Shown: positions 43,155 through 50,830 of the stretch, piece by piece
Position numbering within the stretch: position 1 is the first letter of the stretch
How the letters are laid out: each line of letters opens with the position of its first letter
NCBI GenBank assembly: GCA_018242625.1
Contig: JAFEBO010000008.1
Span: 496,001-560,000, forward strand
Direction: 5' to 3'
Length of the DNA: 64,000 bases
Source of the DNA: Planctomycetota bacterium
Lineage (GTDB): Bacteria > Planctomycetota > Phycisphaerae > Phycisphaerales > UBA1924
Made by a program: the position numbers and the translations under genes
The notes under the pieces: model-generated
The model's database searches: none
The model's input: the letters and a program-made list of their open reading frames with translations, nothing else
Told to the model about the DNA's origin: nothing

Positions 43155-44047
43155 TGCCCGACGCTTTTTCCGTACTCCCGGAAATCGAGAAGGCACTCCG
43201 GTCGTATGTGCAGGGCCTTCAGGCCGGCACCAATCTCCGTGAGGCAATCTCCTATTCGCTTCTTTCGGGAGGCAAAAGGCTCCGGCCCGTGCTCGCGTGG
43301 CATGCCTGCGTGGCCGCCGGGGGCGATCCGGACAACGTTCTGCCGGTTTGCGTTGCGCTCGAGCTTGTGCATTGCTTCAGCCTGGTGCACGATGATCTTC
43401 CGGCGATGGATGATGACGATCTTCGTCGCGGGATCCCCACTCTTCACAAGCACGCGGGGGAGGCGATGGCCATTCTCGCGGGCGACGCGATGATGACGCT
43501 CGCCTTTGAACCGCTCACGGGGCCCGCCTTCCGCGGTCATGCTGATCTCTCGGTTCGTCTGGTCCGCGAACTGGTTCTTGCCACGACGGGGATGATCGAC
43601 GGGCAGGTCTACGACACCATCCCGAACACGGTGCCGGGGGCGACGCCGATCGAGCGTGTCAAGACCATCCACACGCACAAGACCGGAGCATTGATTCGCG
43701 CTGCCTGTGTAATGGGAGGCCTCAGCGCCGAGATCTCGCGGGGGGGGCCGCTGGCTCCGGATGAGGTCAACTCGCTGGGAAACTACGGGTCCGCGATCGG
43801 GCTGATGTTCCAGATCGTCGACGACCTGATTGACGTCGAGCAGCCCGCCGCCCTTGCCGGTAAGCGCACTGGCAAAGACGCCCAGGCGGGCAAACTCACC
43901 TACCCGGTGGCTTATGGAAGTGCCGACCGCTGCCGGGAAGAGGTCGCGGGGCTGCTCTCCCAGGCCACGGCGAGCGTGAGCCGTTTCGGAGCGTCGGGGA
44001 CGGCGCTCCGAGAACTCGCGAGTTTCCTCGCGACCCGCGTCCGTTAG
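43154..44047 (+). CDS. ispA: Farnesyl diphosphate synthase (polyprenyl synthetase)
   Basis: 297 residues, normal for IspA. The first Asp-rich motif is HDDLPAMDDDDLRRG (Asp80, 81, 86), with the two-residue insert of bacterial FPP/GPP synthases, and the second is IVDDLIDVE (Asp223, 224, 227). Phe75, five residues before the first motif, fits short-chain (C15) product control. It makes FPP from IPP and DMAPP in the cytoplasm, the substrate of HpnD (25641-26624). The start overlaps the ptsN stop, and dxs follows after 154 bp. Confidence 0.95.
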   Translation: MPDAFSVLPEIEKALRSYVQGLQAGTNLREAISYSLLSGGKRLRPVLAWHACVAAGGDPDNVLPVCVALELVHCFSLVHDDLPAMDDDDLRRGIPTLHKHAGEAMAILAGDAMMTLAFEPLTGPAFRGHADLSVRLVRELVLATTGMIDGQVYDTIPNTVPGATPIERVKTIHTHKTGALIRAACVMGGLSAEISRGGPLAPDEVNSLGNYGSAIGLMFQIVDDLIDVEQPAALAGKRTGKDAQAGKLTYPVAYGSADRCREEVAGLLSQATASVSRFGASGTALRELASFLATRVR

Positions 44048-44201
44048 GGCTAAATCAGCGAACTCATATGGCGGCAATCGCTTATGACACACCGGCAAGC
44101 GGGGGCTTGCTACTGTTCACGGGGACTTGGTATCGGCCGTTTGGGCGCATGGACGCCCGAATCGAATGGGCCGGCACGGAAGCTTGACTGGACGGCGCAC
44201 A

Positions 44202-46301
44202 ATGGCGGAACGCGGGAGCAAGGGAAAGATCGTGGGAGCATCCAAGGGCGCTTTTCCGCTGCTCGAGAAGATCCTCGGGCCGGCCGATCTGCGAAAGCTG
44301 CCGGTCGAGCAACTGCCGGCGCTTGCGGCTGAAATCCGGCGTGCCATCCATGATCAGGTTTCCAAGGTGGGCGGGCACCTGGCCCCGAATCTGGGTGTGG
44401 TCGAGCTGACCGTTGCGCTCCACTATGTCTTTGACTTTTCCCAGGATCGGCTGCTGTTTGATGTGGGGCATCAGTGCTATCCGCACAAGCTGCTCACCGG
44501 GCGCCTTGGCATGCTTTCCAATCTCAGGACACGCGAGGGCATGTCGGGCTTTCCGGAACCGGCGGAATCACCGTACGACCTGTTCCGGGTCGGTCACGCC
44601 GGCACGGGCATCTCAACCGCCGTCGGCATGGCGCGGGGTGACACGCTCAACAAAGAAGGCTTTGATCCGCAGACCAATCCGGACGGACGCCGTGTGGTCA
44701 CGCTCATCGGCGATGCCTCGATCGTGAACGGCGTCGCCATGGAAGGTCTCAACGGGGCGGGAGTGCTGAAGCGACAGTTCCTGGTCGTTCTGAACGATAA
44801 CGGCATGAGCATCAGCCATCCGCAAGGTGCGCTGGCTCACTACTTTGACCGCTTCCGCCTGAGCCAGTCTTATGGCCAGTTCAAGAAGCAGGCGAAGGAA
44901 ACGCTGAAGAAGCTCCCGGGCGGGAGCGTCTTGAAAGAGGCGTATCACGCCGCCGGCGAGGCCGCCAAGAGCTGGTTCCACACCGACAAGATCGAGGGAG
45001 GCTGGTTCGAGCACTTCGGGCTGATGACCATCGGTCCGATCGATGGGCACGACATCCCGACGCTGGTGAGTTTCCTGCGTGAAGCCAGGGATTGCGACCG
45101 CCCGATGGTTTTGCACGTGAAGACCGTCAAGGGCAAGGGCTACGAGTTCGCCGAGAAGGACTCGAGCCGGTTCCATTCGCCGGGGGCGTTCAAGGTTGTG
45201 AATCCCGACGGCGAGAATGTCGGCGAATTGCAGCAGGAAGGCTGCCGCGTCGAGATCAAGAGCGAAGGTCGGAGCTTTACCGCGGCGATCGGCGACATCA
45301 TGCTCGAGCAGATGGAGCGGGATCCGCGGATCGTTGCGGCGACTGCGGCGATGCCGGATGGCACCGGCCTTACGCGGGCGCTGACAAAGTATCCGGATCG
45401 CGCCTTTGACACGGGCATCTGCGAAAGCCACGCCTTCGACATGATGGCCGGGCTCGCCAAGACCGGTTGGAAGCCGTTCTTCGCGGTCTACTCGACTTTC
45501 CTCCAGAGAGCGTTCGATCAGGCCTTCCAGGAGGCCGCGCTGCAGGGGCTGCCCGTACGGCTGCTCCTGGATCGCGCCGGGCTGGTGGGGGGCGACGGAG
45601 CGGTCCATCACGGGTTCTGCGACGTGGCGCTGCTTCGGACGCTTCCGGGCGCCGTGCTGACCGCCGCGATCGATGAGCCCTCGTTGCGGGCCGCGGTTGA
45701 ATTCCTGCGGACGTGCGAAAAGAGCGTTTCTGCCGTTCGTTATCCGCGGGATGTCGTGAGCGAGCGGTTTTCGTCAAGGCCCTGCCCGCCGTTTGAGCTT
45801 GGCAAGGCGCGATGCCTCACCCCCGAATTTGCCGGCGCGGATGCCGACATGGATGTGGCCGTGCTCGCCTTTGGCACTCCCGCGATCAATGCCTGCGAGG
45901 CGGCGGAACAATTGAACGGCGTGCTCCGGGTTGGAGTCTGGGACGCCCGGTTCGCCAAGCCGGTCGATGTCTCTCTCGTCACTTCGCTGGTTGAACGCGG
46001 CATCCCGATTCTCACCATCGAAGATCACAGCATCGTCGGCGGGTTCGGCTCGGCTGTGCTGGAGGCGGCCCACGAGGCGGGGTTATCGCAGGCGGTGATC
46101 GTCCGCCACGGGCTTCCCGACCGGTGGGTTCTGCAGGATTCCCGGGCCAGGCAGCTTGCCGAGGTGGAACTGGATACACCCGGCATCGTGCGGCTCGTCG
46201 CCGCGGTTGCGAACGGCTCCGCGAGCGAAGGTCGCGACGAATCCCGGATGCGAGTTCGCGTCACCCCGCGTGCGACGCAGCACAAGCCCGCGAGGCGCTG
46301 A
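44202..46301 (+). CDS. dxs: 1-deoxy-D-xylulose-5-phosphate synthase
   Basis: 699 residues (usual 620-640; this one is somewhat long). It condenses pyruvate and glyceraldehyde-3-phosphate with thiamine diphosphate, the first step of the MEP pathway. Seen: HLAPNLGVVELTVALHYVFD, DVGHQCYPHKLLTGR, the ThDP/Mg site GDASIVNGVAMEGLN, the acid in TGICESHAFDMMAGL (at the EQHA position of E. coli), FFAVYSTFLQRAFDQ and DRAGLVGGDGAVHHG. The extra length is a linker around residue 230-270 and a C-terminal basic tail. Downstream is nadK after 33 bp. With ispA and ptsN it forms a likely operon. Confidence 0.96.
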   Translation: MAERGSKGKIVGASKGAFPLLEKILGPADLRKLPVEQLPALAAEIRRAIHDQVSKVGGHLAPNLGVVELTVALHYVFDFSQDRLLFDVGHQCYPHKLLTGRLGMLSNLRTREGMSGFPEPAESPYDLFRVGHAGTGISTAVGMARGDTLNKEGFDPQTNPDGRRVVTLIGDASIVNGVAMEGLNGAGVLKRQFLVVLNDNGMSISHPQGALAHYFDRFRLSQSYGQFKKQAKETLKKLPGGSVLKEAYHAAGEAAKSWFHTDKIEGGWFEHFGLMTIGPIDGHDIPTLVSFLREARDCDRPMVLHVKTVKGKGYEFAEKDSSRFHSPGAFKVVNPDGENVGELQQEGCRVEIKSEGRSFTAAIGDIMLEQMERDPRIVAATAAMPDGTGLTRALTKYPDRAFDTGICESHAFDMMAGLAKTGWKPFFAVYSTFLQRAFDQAFQEAALQGLPVRLLLDRAGLVGGDGAVHHGFCDVALLRTLPGAVLTAAIDEPSLRAAVEFLRTCEKSVSAVRYPRDVVSERFSSRPCPPFELGKARCLTPEFAGADADMDVAVLAFGTPAINACEAAEQLNGVLRVGVWDARFAKPVDVSLVTSLVERGIPILTIEDHSIVGGFGSAVLEAAHEAGLSQAVIVRHGLPDRWVLQDSRARQLAEVELDTPGIVRLVAAVANGSASEGRDESRMRVRVTPRATQHKPARR

Positions 46302-46334
46302 ACGCAGTTGCTCCGGCTTTGCTAAAGTGCCCGC

Positions 46335-47207
46335 ATGGCGCGGCGCGTGTTTGTCATTGTCAATCGCGAAAAGCCCGAAGCGCAGCAGGCGGTCGACAAG
46401 GTCACCGGGCTTGTGGAGCGTCACGGGGTGCTCGCCGGAGTTGCGGATTCGGGCGATGGTGATCTCCCTCCCGCGGCGGCGGACTCGGAGCTTTTCGTGA
46501 TCCTGGGTGGTGATGGCACGCTGCTGGGCCAACTCCGGCGGCTGGTGCCCCTCCGCAAGCCGATTCTGGGCGTGAACTTCGGCAAACTCGGTTTCATGGC
46601 GGAGTTCGACATGCCGGCGCTCGTCCGTGGCGCGAGCGAGATTTTCGGCGAGACCGCACTGCACGTTCACGAGTCCCCGCTGCTTCGGGTGCGTGTGTTC
46701 GGACCGGATGGTCGCAAGGGGTTTGAATCCATCGCGGCGAATGACTGTGTGCTGACCGCCGGGCCGCCCTACCGGATGATCCGCATGGCTCTCTCGATCG
46801 ACGGCAACGTGGGGCCCACGGTGAGCGGCGACGGGCTGATCGTGAGCACTTCCACCGGCTCGACGGCTTACAACCTCTCCGCGGGGGGGCCGATCGTTTC
46901 TCCCGAACTGGATGCTCTTGCCATCACGCCGATTGCGGCCCATTCGTTGAGCTTCCGCCCGATCGTGGTCCCATTGAGCAGCCGAGTGCAGATCGGGGTG
47001 ACCCGCGTCAATGCCGACGGCGGGCACGGGACGACTCTGGTTGTGGATGGGCAGGTGCTGACCAAGATCGGAGAAGATGACGGCATCGAGATCACCCGGC
47101 ACGACCGGCGGGCGATCTTTGTACGCAATCCGCAAACATCCTACTGGTCGACACTTATCACCAAACTCCGGTGGGCTGAGGCTCCGCGTCTTCGGACGCT
47201 GTCGTAA
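46335..47207 (+). CDS. nadK: NAD kinase
   Basis: 290 residues, normal length. It carries LFVILGGDGTLLGQLRRL (the GGDGT motif), GVNFGKLGFMAEF (the NxGxLGF motif), NDCVLT and STSTGSTAYNLSAGGPIV (the GSTAYxLSAGG catalytic region) with DGQV further on. It phosphorylates NAD to NADP in the cytoplasm. NADPH supports the MEP pathway (IspC step) and the HpnE-type reductive steps, which makes its spot behind dxs sensible, but it is also a housekeeping gene. It ends 86 bp before the repressor's promoter. Confidence 0.96.
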   Translation: MARRVFVIVNREKPEAQQAVDKVTGLVERHGVLAGVADSGDGDLPPAAADSELFVILGGDGTLLGQLRRLVPLRKPILGVNFGKLGFMAEFDMPALVRGASEIFGETALHVHESPLLRVRVFGPDGRKGFESIAANDCVLTAGPPYRMIRMALSIDGNVGPTVSGDGLIVSTSTGSTAYNLSAGGPIVSPELDALAITPIAAHSLSFRPIVVPLSSRVQIGVTRVNADGGHGTTLVVDGQVLTKIGEDDGIEITRHDRRAIFVRNPQTSYWSTLITKLRWAEAPRLRTLS

Positions 47208-47292
47208 CCGTCACGATGAAAATCCGAGTGATTGCCCGCCGGCCGCCGGGGCCCGGCTTGGAAATCTTTTTGAAAAAAGGTCAAGGGGAGCC

Positions 47293-47321
47293 TTGACGGT
47301 CTACGACAAACGTAGTAACTT
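47293..47321 (+). promoter_or_regulatory. Likely promoter of the blaI-like operon
   Basis: A TTGACG at 47293-47298 is followed after 17 bp by TAACTT (47316-47321). The -35 is strong, the -10 matches weakly. The operators described next overlap it, as for blaI promoters. Confidence 0.5.
47302..47317. promoter_or_regulatory. BlaI-type operator 1
   Basis: TACGACAAACGTAGTA is a near-perfect BlaI/MecI box (consensus TACGACA.nTGTAGTA). It lies between the -35 and -10 elements of the promoter for the repressor gene at 47379. It is the first of two copies, which argues for autoregulation by the BlaI-like protein. Confidence 0.85.
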
Positions 47322-47323
47322 CC

Positions 47324-47339
47324 TACGACATCGGTAGTA
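47324..47339. promoter_or_regulatory. BlaI-type operator 2
   Basis: TACGACATCGGTAGTA, a second BlaI/MecI-type box, lies 22 bp downstream of the first, about two helix turns, so two dimers could bind on one face. It covers the expected transcription start. Confidence 0.85.
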
Positions 47340-47378
47340 GAAGGGCGGCGATCGGTCGCGAGCTTCGGAGAGGCGTGT

Positions 47379-47780
47379 ATGGCAAAGAAGCCCATAGAAC
47401 TAGGAGAGGCCGAACTGGCGGTCATGCGGGCCCTCTGGGATCACGGGGCCCAGACCGTCCGCGAGGTCATGAACAGGCTTCACGAGCGGGGCAAAAACGT
47501 CGCGTACACCACCGTGCTGACTTTTCTGACGCGGCTGGAGCAAAAAGGGGTTGTCGCGAGCGACAAGCGGGATCAGGCATATGTGTACAAAGCCCGGATT
47601 TCCCGCCAGAGCGTGACCATCTCGCGCATCAGGTCGCTCGTCGACCAGTTGTACGACGGCGCCGCCGCTCCGATGCTGGCCCAGCTCATCGAGAATGAAC
47701 GCTTCACCCCGGACGAGATCTCCCAGTTGCGAAAGCTGATTGACGACCTGGACCCCAAACACCCGTCGAAGGGGGAGTAA
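47379..47780 (+). CDS. BlaI/MecI/CopY-family transcriptional repressor
   Basis: 133 residues. It has the winged-helix DNA-binding half (ELGEAELAVMRALWDHGAQT, VAYTTVLTFLTRLEQKGVV) followed by YVYKARISRQSV and a C-terminal dimerisation helix pair. These repressors are cleaved by a partner BlaR1-type metalloprotease when the signal is sensed. The next gene, 6 bp later, is exactly that partner. Two palindromic operators lie just upstream at 47302-47339. It probably controls its own operon and may reach the TPR-ExbB-ExbD genes beyond. The inducer is not evident; no beta-lactamase gene is close by. Confidence 0.93.
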   Translation: MAKKPIELGEAELAVMRALWDHGAQTVREVMNRLHERGKNVAYTTVLTFLTRLEQKGVVASDKRDQAYVYKARISRQSVTISRIRSLVDQLYDGAAAPMLAQLIENERFTPDEISQLRKLIDDLDPKHPSKGE

Positions 47781-47786
47781 CCCGAC

Positions 47787-50651
47787 ATGGATGCGGTTTC
47801 TCAAACGCTGCAGGCGCTCTGGATAGGCGGGCTGGCTGCAACCCCGCTCGTGCTTGTCATCGGGCTGGTGTGCAGGGTCCGGATGCTCAGGCCCTCCACC
47901 CGTCACTTGCTCTGGTGTGCCGCTCTGGCCTCGCTCGCGGCGCCGGCGCTGGGGTGGTGGCTTTGGCGTCCGGACTGGTTCCGGTCTGAATCGGTGCTGG
48001 CCGCCGCAGACCGGGCGCTTGGACGCGCCGGGCCTTCGGCCTCAGGAAATGTCGCAGCGGACGTCGGCCCCAGGATGGCGTACGTGGGCCCGCTCCTGCT
48101 GCCGATGGCAGCCAGCCCGGTCAACCTGCACGATCGGGCGGCTGTCCCGACTCTGCTCCCAAGCACGGGCCCGAACGCTGAAGCCCGAAGGCTTGCGTAC
48201 GAACTCCCTTTGCCTCTGCCGGCGACCTATGCGGACGCAAAGTCCGGAGCAGGCGGGACTCCCATGGCGGCCTTGGGAAATCCGGGAGCCGATCGGGGGC
48301 GGGCGGGCGGCTTACTCGCAGGCGGTGTTTCGGGTCGGATTCGGGAACCGGTCATGGCTGCGGTCGGAAGGCACGAATCTCCGAAGGTGCTTGCGCCCGC
48401 GGAGCCGGCGCAACAGGGCTTGAAGACAGAATCCTTGCCGGCGAAGACTGAGACTGCCGACGCTTTCCTAACTGTCGGTGCTGTCGGGCAGTTCCTTCGC
48501 GGGATGGTCGGGAGCCTCGTCGGGTTACGGGACTGGCTGGCGGCCCTTCCTCCACTGCCCGCCGCGATCTGGCTGGGCGGGACCCTATTGCTGGTGGGAG
48601 CAAGCCTTGTACGTACGGTCCTTGCAGCCAGAGCGTTGCGCGATGCGCACCCGGCGGGCAGGGAGATCAAGGTGATGGTGGTGCGAACGAGCCGGTGGGT
48701 GGGGCTGCGTCGCCCGCCGGAGACATTTGTGGTTCATCGCGCCATATCGCCTCTGATCTGGTGCGGGCTCAAAGCAAAGCTTGTTCTGCCTAGGGAACTC
48801 TGGGATTCATTGGATGATGAGTCGAGGCGTGCGGTGCTTGTGCACGAGCTTGCGCACCTCAAGAGGCTGGATCATGTCTGGTGCTGGATCGAGATGCTGA
48901 TCGGTGCCTTGTACTGGTGGCATCCGCTCGCGTGGTGGGCCCGTTTACGCCTTCGGGATGAGGCGGAAGCGAGCTGCGACGCGTGGGTAACGAGCACCCT
49001 GCCCAACAGCAGGCGTGCGTACGCGACCGCCCTGGTCGCGACCAAGTCGTTCGTGAGTATGCGTGGATGGGGAGCTCAACCTTCGCTGGGAATCATGTCC
49101 GGATCGGCCACGAAGATGGCCAGGAGAATCACGATGGTGATGACGCAAAAGCCCGCACCCAAGATGTCGTTTGCAGGCGCCTGTATGGCCGCTTCGGTGG
49201 TCGTCCTCGGCGCGTTTGTCATGCCGGGCGTGGCTTGCCCGCCCGAAGAAGCGTCCGCGAACAAGGCGGCCAAGGCCGAGATGGTCAAGGCAAAGGCGGC
49301 CAAAAACCGCAGCACGCCGGAGGCCGAGTTTCTGGGGGAGGCGCCCGCGCTCGAGGCGATGAAGCGGAACGGCGTGGTTGTCGTGCCGGCCACTCCCTCG
49401 GCCGCGGGAGTACCCGCTGCGCCCGTGGCTCCGGTGGCGCCGGTGGCTCCCAGGGTGCGTGTGAACATCAGCGGTGATGGTCAGTGCGACGCGTCGCGGG
49501 CACATGTCCTGAGCGCGGAGGATGCCAAGGCCGGCAAGGTTGCCCGGGTTTACCGGCTTCCCAAAGGCAAGCTCGATGCTTTCTGGGGCCTGATGAGCAG
49601 GAGCGACGTGCCGGTCTTTGTAGAACGCCGGAGTGGCGACCTGATCGTGATCTACGCTCGCGAGCAGGATCATCCCTCGATCGGTGCGTTCATTACGATC
49701 ATCAATCCCGGCGGCAGCGGTGGTCAAACCCCCGTCGCGGTGCAGGGAAGAGCGGCGGCCAGGGGAGGGTCTGTCACGCCTTCGCTCAATGCTTACCGAA
49801 ATTCGCTGCGAGCGCTCGAAGCCGAGCAAGCGGCCCTTGAGCGTAACGCAGAGCGGATGCGGACGTCGGCCGAGACGCTGCAGTCGCACCATGAGCAACT
49901 CGAGGAGGCAACCCAGCGGCTCAAGGAGCAGGCCGCGGAATTGAAAGAGCAGCAGGCCAAGCGCCTGGTCGAAGGTGCCGCGGCACAAATGAAGGCCCGC
50001 AGCGATGAGGCCCGAGTCCGCGGCAGGGGAGCGGAAAACCAGATCCGTCAGATCGAGCGGCAGATTGAGCAGATCGAGCGTCGCGCCGATGAACTCCGCG
50101 AGAAGATCTCTCAGGCGGAAGACAGTGATGATTCCGAGGGCGCTCTTGCCATGCTCGAGGAGCAGGGTGAAGCGGTCGAGATCGACGCGGACGGGCCTGC
50201 GCAGGTCATCCTGGAAATGGAGCCGGAAGAAGTGATTGGCGCTCCCGAGGGCGACGAAGAGTTCGTCGGCGCTCCGGACACCGGCGACGATGCGATGGCT
50301 GAACCCGACGAAGTGGGCGAAGAGATGGGTGCGACCGACGAGGATCTCGAATCCCCCATGATGAAAGGGCAGTCCGCGGGCGAGCCCAACGACGACGATG
50401 CGGATGATGAAGAGGAAGAGGCCGCGGCACCCGGCACCCCGGTGCCGGCTGTTCCGCCCGCCCCGGCATCCACGGCCCCGGCTCCCGCACCCGTTGCGAC
50501 GCCGACCCCCGCCTCGCCGGCCGCCGCACCAAGCCCGGCCCCGGCTGCGGCCCCGGCTGCTTCTCCGACGCCCGCGGCGGCACCCGCCCCGGCACCTGCT
50601 CCCACACCAACTCCGGCGACTTCGGTGGCGCACGTGAGCCGCACCGCCTGA
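47787..50651 (+). CDS. BlaR1/MecR1-type M56 membrane metalloprotease with coiled-coil sensor region
   Basis: 954 residues. The M56 core has membrane helices near 11-30, 38-58, 257-280 and 461-482, and the zinc motif in RAVLVHELAHLKRLDHVW (His353, Glu354, His357). DEAEASCDAW (with Glu394) gives the probable third ligand. The last helix is followed by a periplasmic half that is not a penicillin-binding (transpeptidase-like) domain. It holds a beta-like segment, then a long charged coiled coil (about 660-770; EQAAELKEQQAKRLVEGAAA) and a very acidic section (about 790-870). The end is a Pro/Ala/Thr low-complexity tail. It likely senses something other than beta-lactam and cleaves the BlaI-type repressor. 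Translated 6 bp after it. Confidence 0.88.
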   Translation: MDAVSQTLQALWIGGLAATPLVLVIGLVCRVRMLRPSTRHLLWCAALASLAAPALGWWLWRPDWFRSESVLAAADRALGRAGPSASGNVAADVGPRMAYVGPLLLPMAASPVNLHDRAAVPTLLPSTGPNAEARRLAYELPLPLPATYADAKSGAGGTPMAALGNPGADRGRAGGLLAGGVSGRIREPVMAAVGRHESPKVLAPAEPAQQGLKTESLPAKTETADAFLTVGAVGQFLRGMVGSLVGLRDWLAALPPLPAAIWLGGTLLLVGASLVRTVLAARALRDAHPAGREIKVMVVRTSRWVGLRRPPETFVVHRAISPLIWCGLKAKLVLPRELWDSLDDESRRAVLVHELAHLKRLDHVWCWIEMLIGALYWWHPLAWWARLRLRDEAEASCDAWVTSTLPNSRRAYATALVATKSFVSMRGWGAQPSLGIMSGSATKMARRITMVMTQKPAPKMSFAGACMAASVVVLGAFVMPGVACPPEEASANKAAKAEMVKAKAAKNRSTPEAEFLGEAPALEAMKRNGVVVVPATPSAAGVPAAPVAPVAPVAPRVRVNISGDGQCDASRAHVLSAEDAKAGKVARVYRLPKGKLDAFWGLMSRSDVPVFVERRSGDLIVIYAREQDHPSIGAFITIINPGGSGGQTPVAVQGRAAARGGSVTPSLNAYRNSLRALEAEQAALERNAERMRTSAETLQSHHEQLEEATQRLKEQAAELKEQQAKRLVEGAAAQMKARSDEARVRGRGAENQIRQIERQIEQIERRADELREKISQAEDSDDSEGALAMLEEQGEAVEIDADGPAQVILEMEPEEVIGAPEGDEEFVGAPDTGDDAMAEPDEVGEEMGATDEDLESPMMKGQSAGEPNDDDADDEEEEAAAPGTPVPAVPPAPASTAPAPAPVATPTPASPAAAPSPAPAAAPAASPTPAAAPAPAPAPTPTPATSVAHVSRTA

Positions 50652-50830
50652 ATCGTTCGAAGCCCTGCTTTGCTGAGCGCAGCTGAGAGCCCCCGTTCTT
50701 GACGGGGGACAGAGTGTCCACGCAACAACCGGAGCGGGGTCGGAAGATCCAGCTCCGGATTCAGAGATTGCCTGATTGCTGGAGAACGGAATTCAAGTTC
50801 CGGCGCGATCGGTGCGCCCGGGAGGCGGCT

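Noticed and set aside
48945-50633. Open frame of 562 codons opposite the BlaR1-like gene
   Set aside because: Arg/His/Gly-rich antisense of the Pro/Ala and acidic tail.
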